The notes under the pieces are model-generated. The model did not search any database and was not told the origin of the DNA. It saw nothing but the letters and a program-made list of their open reading frames with translations. A stretch of 61,831 bases of DNA from Microcoleus sp. FACHB-831 (GTDB taxonomy: Bacteria; Cyanobacteriota; Cyanobacteriia; Cyanobacteriales; FACHB-T130): positions 1 through 61,831 of the forward strand of contig NZ_JACJON010000048.1 of assembly GCF_014695585.1 (NCBI RefSeq), written 5' to 3'. Shown one piece after another: positions 27,486 to 37,132 of this stretch. A program made the position numbers and the translations under genes. How positions within the stretch are numbered: position 1 is the stretch's first letter; each line of letters opens with the position of its first letter.

Positions 27486-28412
27486 ATGTCCAGTTTAGGA
27501 ACTCGGCTGTTGGAACTGTACGTGCAGCTTGGTGGCGGAGTCTTGCTGGGATGGGTTTTAGGACGCCTGCTGCCCAAGGCTGTTCCGGCATTGTTGGGTC
27601 AGTTTCTGTTCTGGATTGGCGTGCCCATCGGTATTTTCTCCTTCCTGCGCGGCGCGGACTTATCCGGGTCGATTTTGATTGCACCTGTAGCTGCTTGGGT
27701 TGCTATTTTAGCGGGAGCTGGATTAGCCTGGGCTTGGAGCGGCGCCTACTCGCACCAGAATTGGAGCAAAGCAACTCAGGGCAGCTTTATACTTGCCTCA
27801 ATGGTAGGTAACACTGGCTATCTGGGCTATCCGCTTACCCTGGCTATAGTCGGGCAGAAATATTTTGTTTGGGCAATATTTTATGACTTACTGGGCAGCA
27901 CGCTGGGAGCCTACGGCTTGGGTGTTATCCTCGCGGCTCGTTTTGGCATGGGGACACAGAGCGTAGGGCAATTAATTCTCACCTTTGTGAAAAACCCTGC
28001 AATGTGGAGTTTTGGGTTGGGGTTGGCTTTTCGCAACCTACCGCTTCCTGAGTCAGTTGAACAATTGCTGCGAGTGTCTGCTTGGAGCGCGATCGCTTTT
28101 GCCCTAGTGCTTATTGGGATGCGGTTGAGCGAGTTGTCTTCTTGGGGAAGTTGGCGACAGGCGTCAATTAGCCTGTCGATTAAGATGTTGCTGGTTCCCC
28201 TTGTGGTGGGCGGCGCGGTTCGGCTGTTGGGCGTTACGGGGGCACCGCAGTTGGTTATTGTACTGCAAATGGCTATGCCTCCAGCTTTTGCAACTTTAAT
28301 CTTGGCAGAGGCTTACAATCTAGATCGTGATATGGCAGTTACAGCGATCGCGCTTGGGGCGATCGCGCTTATCGTTACTCTACCAGTTTTGTTGTTGCTA
28401 TTTGCTGTCTAA
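27486..28412 (+). CDS. AEC family transporter (auxin-efflux-carrier-like)
   Basis: A 308-aa integral membrane protein with about ten hydrophobic segments from residue 10 to 305. The pattern, including SMVGNTGYLGYPL in the middle of the first half and ATLILAEAYNLD near the end, fits the auxin efflux carrier (AEC) family of secondary transporters for organic anions. The substrate is unknown. It is divergently transcribed from the carboxypeptidase gene with a 157-base shared upstream region. The ATG start has no strong ribosome binding site. Confidence 0.85.
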   Translation: MSSLGTRLLELYVQLGGGVLLGWVLGRLLPKAVPALLGQFLFWIGVPIGIFSFLRGADLSGSILIAPVAAWVAILAGAGLAWAWSGAYSHQNWSKATQGSFILASMVGNTGYLGYPLTLAIVGQKYFVWAIFYDLLGSTLGAYGLGVILAARFGMGTQSVGQLILTFVKNPAMWSFGLGLAFRNLPLPESVEQLLRVSAWSAIAFALVLIGMRLSELSSWGSWRQASISLSIKMLLVPLVVGGAVRLLGVTGAPQLVIVLQMAMPPAFATLILAEAYNLDRDMAVTAIALGAIALIVTLPVLLLLFAV

Positions 28413-28594
28413 CTTATTATTAATTGTTCGATTTTTATTGTTAGTTACACAGCCTAATATTGATTGCTGAGTTTATAGATATGCACGATATTAATCAAAC
28501 ATAACTAGATATAAATATGGAGAAAATAGACGCGATCGCCCGCTTCTAAACAGGAAATTTTCAGCAAGTGCGATCGCGATTTTTTTTACAGAGG

Positions 28595-29122
28595 CTAATC
28601 TGTAACGGCTAATGGCTCATAAGTTGCTGCCAATTCAGCTAAATCCATTTGCTCGTATCGTTCAAAAGGCTGGTGAATCCAAGGGTTGCCTGGTAAATAA
28701 TCTACATAGTAATCCGGTACTACAGACGAGCAAGCTTTATACCAAATAACTGCTGTACGCACTTGTGCAACATCACCACCGTAGTTTTGAAACAGCCACT
28801 TGACAGTTGCATCGAGGGTGATACCAGAATCAACTAAGTCATCGACTAAGAGAATTTTGCTGCCTAAGTGCGCCGTTGTCATAGTTAAATTATGCGAAAA
28901 CGTGAGGGAACCCCGCACCCTATCGCCTGTGCCAGTGTAGGAAGTGGCAGCTAGAATCGCTAGTGGCTGGCGGTAAATCCGCGATAGAATATCACCCACA
29001 CGCAGCCCGCCCCTAGCAAGGCAGACAATCTGGTTGAAGTCCCAACCAGACTGATAGATTTTTGCTGCCAACTTTTCTATGTTTTGGTGGTACTGTGACC
29101 ATGACACGTAAAGGTCTGTCAT
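28595..29122 (-). CDS. Purine-type phosphoribosyltransferase
   Basis: A 175-aa type I phosphoribosyltransferase. The PRPP-binding motif ILLVDDLVDSGITLDA covers residues 90-105, and ARGGLRVGD at 36-44 supplies the pyrophosphate loop. The hood sequence and the WYKACSSVVPDYYVDYLP block resemble xanthine-guanine/hypoxanthine enzymes. It would salvage a purine base to its nucleotide in the cytosol. The exact base cannot be told. It is divergent from the sugar transporter gene, separated by 75 bases. Confidence 0.87.
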   Translation of the reverse strand: MTDLYVSWSQYHQNIEKLAAKIYQSGWDFNQIVCLARGGLRVGDILSRIYRQPLAILAATSYTGTGDRVRGSLTFSHNLTMTTAHLGSKILLVDDLVDSGITLDATVKWLFQNYGGDVAQVRTAVIWYKACSSVVPDYYVDYLPGNPWIHQPFERYEQMDLAELAATYEPLAVTD

Positions 29123-29197
29123 AATTAGCGCGATCGCCGAGCTTTTAGATTAGATACTAAAGGGCAAGTAATAACTACTAATTCTGTATCAAAGTAA

Positions 29198-30640
29198 ATG
29201 ACGAATAATGTTCCCTCCGATCATTCTGATGTCACCCCAGAGAGTGAAAAACTGAATTTTAGCACCAAAGTGGCTTATGGCGTGGGGGATATGGGGCCAG
29301 CTATGACAGCTAATATGTTGATTTTTTACCTGTCACCCTTCCTCACAGATGTTGCCGGGTTAAATCCACAATTAGCGGGTAAGACTCAGTTAGTTGGCAA
29401 AGTATGGGATGCCGTAAACGATCCTTTAGTGGGCGTACTTAGCGACAAAACCAAATCTCGCTGGGGACGACGCTATCCCTGGATGATATTAGGAGGGATT
29501 CCTTTTGGAATATTCTTTTTCTTGCAGTGGATTAACCCCTTCAGCGGTAATCAGTGGGGGATGTTCTGGTACTACACGATTATTTCCATCCTATTTAACT
29601 CCTTTTATACTGTTGTCAACGTACCCTATACCGCCCTGACTCCAGAACTAACGCAAGACTACAACGAACGCACCCGGCTTAATAGCTTTCGCTTTACTTT
29701 CTCTATTGGCGGCAGTATCCTTTCAGTCATCATATTCGGAATAATTCAATCATTACCAGTGTTTCGTAATAACCCCAGCCAACAGTATTTGGTGATGGGA
29801 ATTGTTATTACAATTATTTCGGTATTACCTTTGTATTGGTGCGTGTGGGGAACCAAAGCGCGGGTAGCAGAAGTATCAGCACAACACCCAGAGACAGAAC
29901 AGCCAGTTTCAGCCCCATTGCTGCAACAGTTAAAAGATGTTTTGAGAAATCGACCGTTTTTATATGTAGTTGGTATTTATTTGTGTTCTTGGTTAAGCGT
30001 GCAGCTAACAGCCGCTATTATTCCTTATTTCGTGCGTAACTGTATGGGCTTGGGCGATCCTTCGGCGGTTGTTTTTGTAATCCTCGCCGTCCAAGTAACC
30101 GCGATCGCTATGTTGCCTGTTTGGAATCGCCTTAGCCAGAAAAGAGGTAAAAAAGGCGTTTACTTTATGGGGATGAGTTTGTGGATTATTGCACAAGCTG
30201 GCTTGTTTTTTTTGCCAAGCGACCAAGTAGCGCTGATGTATGTATTGGCGGTGATGGCTGGCTTTGGCGTCTCGATTGCTTATCTAATTCCTTGGTCAAT
30301 GCTACCAGATGTAATTGAATTAGATGAACTCAGAACTGGTCAGCGGCGCGAAGGTATTTTTTATAGTTTCATTACGTTTGTGCAAAAAGTTTGTTTGGGG
30401 ATTGCAGTAGATTTAGCGCTTTCAAGCTTGGCTTGGGCTGGATATGTTAAGCCCACAGGTGATATACCGCTGCCACGTCAAGATGAGGCTGTAATTTGGG
30501 TTATTCGCCTTTTTATTGGCCCGGTGCCTACTGTTGCTTTAATTTGTGGCTTAGTGTTGGCTTATTTTTATCCGCTTACGCGCGAAGTTCATGCGGAAAT
30601 ATTACTGAAATTGAAAGAACGGCGATCGCGCGAAGCATAA
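29198..30640 (+). CDS. MFS transporter, GPH (MelB-like) family
   Basis: A 480-aa symporter with about twelve membrane segments. The N-terminus shows the glycoside-pentoside-hexuronide signature: STKVAYGVGDMG, WDAVNDPLVGVLSDKTKSRW (the conserved D-x4-G-x-L-x-D loop) and GRRYPWM. The second half repeats the fold. It should couple Na+ or H+ to uptake of a sugar or lysolipid-like substrate; which one is unknown. A 9-bp hairpin downstream (30667-30696) probably ends the transcript. Confidence 0.9.
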   Translation: MTNNVPSDHSDVTPESEKLNFSTKVAYGVGDMGPAMTANMLIFYLSPFLTDVAGLNPQLAGKTQLVGKVWDAVNDPLVGVLSDKTKSRWGRRYPWMILGGIPFGIFFFLQWINPFSGNQWGMFWYYTIISILFNSFYTVVNVPYTALTPELTQDYNERTRLNSFRFTFSIGGSILSVIIFGIIQSLPVFRNNPSQQYLVMGIVITIISVLPLYWCVWGTKARVAEVSAQHPETEQPVSAPLLQQLKDVLRNRPFLYVVGIYLCSWLSVQLTAAIIPYFVRNCMGLGDPSAVVFVILAVQVTAIAMLPVWNRLSQKRGKKGVYFMGMSLWIIAQAGLFFLPSDQVALMYVLAVMAGFGVSIAYLIPWSMLPDVIELDELRTGQRREGIFYSFITFVQKVCLGIAVDLALSSLAWAGYVKPTGDIPLPRQDEAVIWVIRLFIGPVPTVALICGLVLAYFYPLTREVHAEILLKLKERRSREA

Positions 30641-30666
30641 ATTATGAATTAATTCATAATTAACCA

Positions 30667-30696
30667 TTACCGCTAGTTGCTAGTTATTAGCGGTAA
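30667..30696 (+). terminator. Hairpin after the GPH transporter gene
   Basis: TTACCGCTA (30667-30675) and TAGCGGTAA (30688-30696) form a perfect 9-bp stem with a 12-base loop, 27 bases after the stop. No U tract follows, so terminator function is only likely. Confidence 0.45.
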
Positions 30697-30783
30697 ATCA
30701 ATCCCTCTTACAGACTCCTATTCCCCACAAGAGCATCATCCAGTCTCTATGCTATTAATAGTGCGGTTTGATGTTTGTAGTTT

Positions 30784-32451
30784 ATGATGCAGTTCAGTCG
30801 ATTGTTGTCACAGCTTATGTCAATGCCTTTTACTGGGTTTAACTCCAGGGAAATTAATTCATCCTACCGCAGCGATCGCGGGCGAATAGCGTCAAGACGA
30901 GAACCAACGCGATCGCCCCTGAGAACTATTGTCGCTTTCTTTACTGTCGCGCTGTTGGTGTGGGGAATGCTGCCACAAATGGCTTTGGCACGCACGGAAA
31001 CACAACGGCAAACCAAAGCTTCAATCCAGCCATACCTAGACCGCGTTATCCAGCAGGTAACAGAGTTTCGCCTGGACAACGGCATCAAGTTTATTGTCCT
31101 CGAACGACACCAAGCACCTGTAGTTTCATTTCTCACTTATGCCGATGTCGGCGGTATCGACGAACCCGATGGAAAAACGGGGGTAGCTCACTTTCTAGAG
31201 CATTTGGCTTTTAAGGGAACCACGCGCATTGGAACGCAGAACTACCAGGAAGAAAAGCCACTATTAGACCGCCTCGATCGATTAGCCGAACAAATTCAAA
31301 TAGCCAAAGCTGCTAAGAAAGATGATGAGGTTAGCAAGCTACAGGCTGAATTTACCAAAGTTGAAGCCGAAGCAACTAAATATGCCAAGCAAAATGAACT
31401 CGGTCAGATAGTAGAACAAGCTGGGGGAGTTGGCCTTAATGCAACTACCTCGACAGAAGCCACGAGCTATTTCTATAGCTTTCCCTCTAATAAGTTAGAA
31501 CTTTGGATGTCCCTAGAGTCGGATAGATTTCTAGATCCGGTCTTTAGAGAATTTTATAAAGAGAAGGAAGTCATTCTAGAAGAGCGACGGCTGCGGACTG
31601 ATAATTCTCCCATCGGTCAGATGATTGAGGCTTTTCTAGAGAAAGCTTTTAAAGTGCATCCATATCACAGACCAGTGATAGGCTACACCCAAGACATCCG
31701 CAATCTGACTCGAAAAGATGTGCAGGACTTTTTCGATGCTCACTACGTTCCCAGTAAGTTAACAATTGCTGTAGTGGGAGATGTCAACCCATCTCAGGTG
31801 AAAGAGTTAGCTCAGGTTTACTTCGGTCGCTTTAAGGCAAAAACGGTAGCTAAGGAGCAATTACCCCAAGAACCACCGCAGACGGAAACACGGGAAGTGA
31901 CGCTGCGCTTGACTTCCCAGCCCTGGTATTTGGAAGGATACCATCGTCCGGCGAGGAATCATCCCGACCAAGCAGTATATGAAATTATGGGTCGGCTGTT
32001 GAGTGATGGTCGCACGTCTCGCTTGTATAAGTCTTTGGTGGAACAACAGCAAGTAGCGTTGTCGGCTTTAGGATTTAGCGGTTTTCCCGGAGATAAGCAT
32101 CCGAATTTGATGCTGTTGTATGCGCTAACTGCTCCCGGTCATACAGTGGAGGAGGTGGCTGCTGCTTTGAGCAAGGAGATCGATCGGCTGAAAAACGAGC
32201 CTGTATCGGCGATGGAGTTGGATCGGGTGAAGACACAGGCGCGGGCTGAGTTGTTGCGATCGCTCGATTCTAATATGGGCATGGCTCAGTCGTTGGTAGA
32301 TTACGATGTGAAAACGGGATCTTGGCGCAACTTGTTTAAGGAACTCGATGCGATCGCGGCTGTCAGCGCAGCGGATCTTCAGCGCGTGGCTAAGGAGATG
32401 TTTACTGCCCAAAACCGCACTATCGGGCGGATTCTCCCTAAAGAGGGATGA
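30784..32451 (+). CDS. M16 zinc peptidase, catalytic member
   Basis: A 555-aa exported peptidase of the pitrilysin family. A long basic N-terminus and a hydrophobic segment (residues 48-66, then ALAR) suggest a signal peptide. The inverted zinc motif HFLEH is at 136-140, with the distal Glu expected in KEKEVILEERR. It should degrade or trim peptides in the periplasm or thylakoid lumen. The next gene encodes a related subunit without the zinc motif, the usual arrangement of M16 heterodimers. The genes are 54 bases apart and probably form an operon. Confidence 0.92.
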   Translation: MMQFSRLLSQLMSMPFTGFNSREINSSYRSDRGRIASRREPTRSPLRTIVAFFTVALLVWGMLPQMALARTETQRQTKASIQPYLDRVIQQVTEFRLDNGIKFIVLERHQAPVVSFLTYADVGGIDEPDGKTGVAHFLEHLAFKGTTRIGTQNYQEEKPLLDRLDRLAEQIQIAKAAKKDDEVSKLQAEFTKVEAEATKYAKQNELGQIVEQAGGVGLNATTSTEATSYFYSFPSNKLELWMSLESDRFLDPVFREFYKEKEVILEERRLRTDNSPIGQMIEAFLEKAFKVHPYHRPVIGYTQDIRNLTRKDVQDFFDAHYVPSKLTIAVVGDVNPSQVKELAQVYFGRFKAKTVAKEQLPQEPPQTETREVTLRLTSQPWYLEGYHRPARNHPDQAVYEIMGRLLSDGRTSRLYKSLVEQQQVALSALGFSGFPGDKHPNLMLLYALTAPGHTVEEVAAALSKEIDRLKNEPVSAMELDRVKTQARAELLRSLDSNMGMAQSLVDYDVKTGSWRNLFKELDAIAAVSAADLQRVAKEMFTAQNRTIGRILPKEG

Positions 32452-32505
32452 TTAAACGAACCTCAGAGTCGCAGAGAAAGCAGAACAAGATTGAGGAAGA
32501 ATAAA

Positions 32506-34023
32506 ATGCAGTGGTTTGGGCTGAGTAAGTGGAAAAAGAGCAATCCAGAAGGTAAGAAGCAAGGGGCAAAAAGAAAGAGAAAGTTTCTTTATTTGTTGGT
32601 TCTTTCTTTAGTCTTTTCACTTTTTACTTTTGACTTTTCTATCGCGGCAGATGCGCGGCATTATACCGATCTGAAATTTCCGCCCTTGCCGGAAATTAAG
32701 TTGCCGAATTACACGCGCTTTGTGATGGATAACGGTACGATCGTTTATCTGATGGAGGATCGCGAACTTCCCTTAGTGAACGGTACAGCGGTTTTTCGCA
32801 CGGGCGATCGCTTGGAACCATCTGAGAAGGTGGGCTTGGGTGCGTTGATGGGAGAAGTGATGCGTACTGGCGGTACAAAGGCGCACTCACCGGATCAATT
32901 GAACCAAATGCTAGAACAACGGGCGGCTGCTATTGAAACCGGGGTTAGTACGGCGGACGCTAGCGCAGATTTTAGTGCCCTGAGTGAAGATTTGAATGAA
33001 GTTTTTAGCTTGTTTGCTGAGGTAGTTAGACAGCCAGTTTTTTCTCCAGAAAAACTGGATTTAGCTAAGACGCAACAGCGGGGAGGAATTGCGAGGCGAA
33101 ATGACAGCCCCAATGGTATTGTTGCCCGCGAGTTCCAGAAGTTAGTCTACGGCGAAAATAGCCCTTATGCGCGGACGGTAGAGTATTCAACGGTGGATAA
33201 TATTTACCGCGATGATTTGGTGGATTTCTACCAGAAATATTTCCATCCCAACAATATGATTTTGGGTATTGTTGGTGATTTTGACAGTAAGGCAATGCGC
33301 CAACTGATTGAGGAGAAGTTCGGGGATTGGAAGCCAAATCCCCAACTGAAAATACCACCCGTTCCGTCTGCGTCTCAAGCGAAGACGGGGGGTATTTTTA
33401 TGGTGAATCAGCCACAATTAACTCAGAGTTATATTCAGATGGGGCATTTGGGCGGTCAGCGAAATAGCCCTGATTATGCGGCTTTGAGCGTGTTGAATGG
33501 TGTGTTGAACGGTTTCGGGGGAAGGCTGTTTAATCAAGTGCGATCGCGCCAAGGTTTAGCCTATTCTGTCTATGGCTATTGGGATGCTGCATATGACTAT
33601 CCCGGTACGTTTATCGCAGCGGGACAAACTCGTTCGGAGACTACTGTACCTTTCATTCAGGCTATGCTTGGTGAAATCAAGCGACTCCGCAGCGAACCTA
33701 TTACGACAGCAGAATTAGCCTATGCTAAAGAATCTGTGCTGAACTCGTTTGTGTTCAACTTCCAAGACCCTTCTCAAACTTTATCGCGGTTGATCCGATA
33801 CGAATACTACGGCTACCCGAATGATTTTATCTTCCGTTTCCAGAAAGGGGTGGAAGCAACAACAATCGAGGATGTAAAGCGCGTTGCCGAAAAATACCTA
33901 CAACCCGAAAATATCGTGACTCTAGTAGTAGGAAATGCAGCCGCAATTCAGCCGCCGCTGACAAGTTTGACGCGAAACGTAACATCGGTAGATATTACGA
34001 TTCCCAAGCCAAAGAACAGTTAA
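32506..34023 (+). CDS. M16 family protein, non-catalytic partner
   Basis: A 505-aa exported protein homologous to the preceding peptidase. It has a signal peptide (LYLLVLSLVFSLFTF, cleavage near IAADA). At the place of HxxEH it reads GALMGEVMRTGG, so the zinc ligands are missing; it should serve as the inactive half of an M16 pair and help bind substrate. The C-terminal half keeps the family's NQVRSRQGLAYSVYG motif that contacts the substrate. The ATG at 32506 is preferred over an upstream TTG at 32491 because GAGGAAG lies just in front of it. Confidence 0.9.
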   Translation: MQWFGLSKWKKSNPEGKKQGAKRKRKFLYLLVLSLVFSLFTFDFSIAADARHYTDLKFPPLPEIKLPNYTRFVMDNGTIVYLMEDRELPLVNGTAVFRTGDRLEPSEKVGLGALMGEVMRTGGTKAHSPDQLNQMLEQRAAAIETGVSTADASADFSALSEDLNEVFSLFAEVVRQPVFSPEKLDLAKTQQRGGIARRNDSPNGIVAREFQKLVYGENSPYARTVEYSTVDNIYRDDLVDFYQKYFHPNNMILGIVGDFDSKAMRQLIEEKFGDWKPNPQLKIPPVPSASQAKTGGIFMVNQPQLTQSYIQMGHLGGQRNSPDYAALSVLNGVLNGFGGRLFNQVRSRQGLAYSVYGYWDAAYDYPGTFIAAGQTRSETTVPFIQAMLGEIKRLRSEPITTAELAYAKESVLNSFVFNFQDPSQTLSRLIRYEYYGYPNDFIFRFQKGVEATTIEDVKRVAEKYLQPENIVTLVVGNAAAIQPPLTSLTRNVTSVDITIPKPKNS

Positions 34024-34136
34024 GGATTTTGTTCATGGTTCATGGTTAATCGCCATGAACCACCAACATAGTTTAAGGTAAGATGAGTTTTATTTGCGTT
34101 TCATTGCCTCAACCCAACCTACTTTTTCAAAACTTA

Positions 34137-35426
34137 TTACTTGGTATTAGTAGTAACCGCTGACGCTAAAACATTAACTGCTGTATCTAATTGCGGATCT
34201 TTTCCCTCAGCGTACTCTAAGGTAAACGGCACTTCAATATCTGGTATTACTCCTTTTCCTTCCAGGCGTTCTCCATCAACCAAAACATCTACTACAGCCA
34301 AATACAACAGGTTGCCATCTTGTAAAAAGAAGGGACTTCCACCAACAACAGCACCAGCCGTTTTGGTTCCAATTACTTTGCCGATATTGTATTTCTTAAA
34401 ACCATAGGCGAGGATTTCCTTGCCACTTCTTGTGCCATTGTTGACAAGCATCACCACTGGTTTCCGCCATTGCCAATCTAATTTAGTGCTTCTTCCATCG
34501 CGATATGTTTGAGTCAATACGGGAACTTTATCGGTAAAAATGTTAAGGTAATTTGGATCGGCTCCGCCCCAACCATCTCGGAGATCCAATATCAAAGCAT
34601 CTGCATTTCTAAGTTTTCCATAGGTAATCTCGCGGACAAGCTGTTGCTGATATTGATCGCCTGCGTAAGACCAGATATGAATGTAACCGATTTTCTGGCG
34701 ATCGCGGTCGATTATTCTGATACTGTCCTGCATCGCATCTAGGAAAAGCGTCCTGGGATTTAATTTCTTGGGAATCGCGGTTATCTTTTTGATGCTGTTT
34801 GGATCGCTGGTTCTTTGAACCGATATTTGGACTTCTTTACCTGCTTTATCGGTAAAGGATTTAATTGGCTGATACTCGCTACCATCAACCCCAATTATTC
34901 TATCCCCTACGTTTAAACCAGCTTTTGCAGCAGGGCTTCCATCTATAATTCCTGATATAAAAGTTTTACCATCTATCAACTTTGTGAAAATTCCAATATC
35001 GGTGTAGTCTGATTTGCCGTTAGGAAGAACTTTGGCAATTTGTTGGCTAAAAGAACCACCTCTATCAAAAATACCAATTAGTTGATAATATGCAGGTTCG
35101 GATTTTGTATAGAAGCGGGTGTGCGAAGTGTTTAATTCAGAGAGCATTTGGTTGATAACGGGCGATACTTCGTCTATAGATTTCGCCTGCTTTGCCAAAG
35201 GATCGTACTTTATCTGCATTGCCTTCCAGTCAACGCCGTTAAACTTTGGATCGAAAAAGTTTTCATTAACTTTTTGCCAAGCTTCGTTTAAAATAGTTAC
35301 TGGTTTTGCTTGTTTAATGTTGCTTGATTGTGTCACTCCTGGAAATGACATTAAAACGCAAATTAAAAGGCTAAGGCTGGTTAGGCAAACCCAAACGCTT
35401 ATTTTTTTAAAACGGGAATTTATCAT
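34137..35426 (-). CDS. S41 family peptidase with PDZ domain
   Basis: A 429-aa exported protease-like protein. A signal peptide or anchor covers residues ~10-32. A PDZ domain follows (SGIIDGSPAAKAGLNVGDRI), then the S41 core with ALILDLRDGWGG and NNGTRSGKEI, whose Ser334 matches the nucleophile position. At the position of the catalytic Lys of CtpA (GKG) the sequence reads GTKTAGAV, so the classical Ser-Lys dyad is not evident; a Ser-His type mechanism as in other S41 branches, or reduced activity, is possible. It converges with the M16 pair. Substrate unknown. Confidence 0.85.
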   Translation of the reverse strand: MINSRFKKISVWVCLTSLSLLICVLMSFPGVTQSSNIKQAKPVTILNEAWQKVNENFFDPKFNGVDWKAMQIKYDPLAKQAKSIDEVSPVINQMLSELNTSHTRFYTKSEPAYYQLIGIFDRGGSFSQQIAKVLPNGKSDYTDIGIFTKLIDGKTFISGIIDGSPAAKAGLNVGDRIIGVDGSEYQPIKSFTDKAGKEVQISVQRTSDPNSIKKITAIPKKLNPRTLFLDAMQDSIRIIDRDRQKIGYIHIWSYAGDQYQQQLVREITYGKLRNADALILDLRDGWGGADPNYLNIFTDKVPVLTQTYRDGRSTKLDWQWRKPVVMLVNNGTRSGKEILAYGFKKYNIGKVIGTKTAGAVVGGSPFFLQDGNLLYLAVVDVLVDGERLEGKGVIPDIEVPFTLEYAEGKDPQLDTAVNVLASAVTTNTK

Positions 35427-36042
35427 GACGTGCTAGGTATTTATTGCCAAAAGGGAAAATACTCTAAAGACAATTTATTTAGAGGGTAATTTGCTTCTAT
35501 ATATTAGCGCGATCGCCTATTAAGAGGAGCGATACAGACACCGTATTGATAGGCGGGCAATGCCCACCCTAATACTTAAATATTGCAGGTAGAGACTTAA
35601 GATAGAAAGCTCATTTTTAGGCAACAAAAGAGGAGGCGATCGCGCTCTACTTTGCCGAAGGCGTTCCCAAGGTCGCGAGGAGGGGCGCTGTACGCGGGAA
35701 GCGCTATTTGCACAGCTAGACCCAACAGCAACGAGAACAGAACGACAGAGGGTGCTTTCATAAATTTATATGCATTTGAGATTTTTTCGCAGTAGCGATC
35801 GCTCTTATTCTAAACAACTAAAATGCATCGGCTATTTACCTTTGTATAGCTGAATCACCATCCCTCCCGCGTCCAGGCTGGTTCATCAACGTGCTAAGTG
35901 CGACTTTAAAATAGTTTTCTTTCCAGGTTACACTATCGACCTATATCTGTGCGATCGCGAGTTAATTATAAGGTGAAAAAAGCGAATTCCAGAGGATTTG
36001 GGCGCTATTGTTGAGGGTGTAAATGGATGCAGGAATTGAAGT
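35427..36042. other. Intergenic region between S41 protease and pentapeptide gene
   Basis: About 615 bases with no convincing gene. It includes several HIP1 sites, a GGCGGGCAATGCCCACC palindrome at 35552-35568 and a GC-rich patch near 35640-35705. Both neighbouring genes start outward from it, so both promoters should be here, but I could not place them. Confidence 0.5.
35552..35568. repeat. GGTGGGCANTGCCCACC palindrome, copy 2
   Basis: GGCGGGCA-A-TGCCCACC, one base different in the left arm from copies 1 and 3. Confidence 0.65.
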
Positions 36043-36540
36043 ATGAAAATAACTGTCGAGGAATTGCTCAAGCGATATGCTGCTGGGGAGCGAGATTTTA
36101 GAAGATCTCGTTTGCAGGGGATGGATTTGAGTGGAGCTAATTTGCCCGGAATTAACTTGAATAGGGCTAATTTGGCTGATTCCAACCTGAGTAGGGCTAA
36201 TTTGTCCGGAGCCAATTTGAGGGATGCTTGGCTCCATCAAGTTAACTTGGAAGGGGCTAATTTGTCCGAAACTGATTTGACTCGTGTTGTTTCTAATGAT
36301 GCCAACTGGAGAGGAGTCAATTTGGATGGTGCTTTCTTGCAACACACTTACCTTGTCTCCGTTGATCTCGAAGGGGCTACCCTCCGAGGTGCCGAAATAA
36401 GTAATGCCGAGTTCCAAGACTGCAATATGAGAAACGTCAACGTGTCCGGAGCCACTTGGGACATGATTAATTTCGGAGGGCTGTTCAACGTTGATTTGAC
36501 TGGGGCTATCGGGGAATTTGACTTGGGCGATTTCATTTGA
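36043..36540 (+). CDS. Pentapeptide-repeat protein
   Basis: A 165-aa protein made mostly of A(D/N)LxX pentapeptides (LSGANL, LNRANLADSNLSRANLSGAN), expected to fold into a right-handed quadrilateral beta-helix. The N-terminal MKITVEELLKRYAAGERDF is the usual cap of cyanobacterial members. Function is unknown; some family members mimic DNA or act in membranes. The reading frame continues for another 23 codons past its TGA stop with coding-like sequence, so the present end may be a recent nonsense change (see next entry). Confidence 0.85.
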   Translation: MKITVEELLKRYAAGERDFRRSRLQGMDLSGANLPGINLNRANLADSNLSRANLSGANLRDAWLHQVNLEGANLSETDLTRVVSNDANWRGVNLDGAFLQHTYLVSVDLEGATLRGAEISNAEFQDCNMRNVNVSGATWDMINFGGLFNVDLTGAIGEFDLGDFI

Positions 36541-36612
36541 GTTGGTATTATTTTGCCCAATGGAGAGTTCCTCGAAGCCACTTGGGAGTTCATTGACAAA
36601 AAGTGGGGGTAA
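36541..36612 (+). other. In-frame coding-like extension after the pentapeptide stop
   Basis: Directly after the TGA at 36538-36540 the same frame reads VGIILPNGEFLEATWEF, then IDKKWG and TAA at 36610-36612. The phrase LPNGE(F)LE resembles the LPDGT-type tails that end many cyanobacterial pentapeptide proteins. This suggests a longer ancestral protein of about 188 residues interrupted by one TGA, or stop-codon readthrough. Confidence 0.5.
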
Positions 36613-37132
36613 AGGGAGGAGTGATGAAAATTAACCTCGGAAATTCCCTGGAGCGGACGAGCTAAAATTAGCACAACCTTCCAAACACTATCAGAACCAC
36701 TAAAAAAATAAGCTCTTTATCTTATTTCCTAAAATAAAAAATTAAGATGTGTTTACCCAATGTTCTATATTATTCATGGCTTAAATACAGCTTCCTGTAA
36801 ATCTCTCTAAAAAGGAGGCTAGAGAATGGCGTGCATAAGCCATTTTATTGTGAAAAATTGTGCGTGATTTTTTTATAATTTATCTGGCGATCGCGTTTTA
36901 TGAGATGGGTGCAATTCTCTTTTGCAAAATACCTGGCGATTGAAATCGCGGCGCTGCAAACAAAGCCTGCGGGGCAGGCTGAATTGAGTCCGCGCAGGCG
37001 GACGCGGGTTTGTATAGCGGGGACTTCCAGTCTGTTGGTGATTGGCAAATTCGGGATGCAGCCATACTAGATTGCGCGATCGCCAGATATGCTTTGCGAG
37101 TAATAAAAACTCCCATTACCCACAAACACTCT
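36613..37132. other. Intergenic region with dispersed repeat
   Basis: About 520 bases. The left half is AT-rich with no feature; the right half holds copy C of the ~130-bp dispersed repeat. Short frames here are translations of the repeat. Confidence 0.55.
36933..37064. repeat. Dispersed ~130-bp repeat, copy C
   Basis: Same outer ends as copy A (CTGGCGATTGAAATCGCGG at the left, GACTTCCAGTCTG and GGCAAATTCGGGATGC at the right). The hairpin core reads GCCTGCGGGGCAGGC, GAATTGA, GTCCGCGCAGGCGGAC, which is the reverse complement of the core in copy A. Confidence 0.75.
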
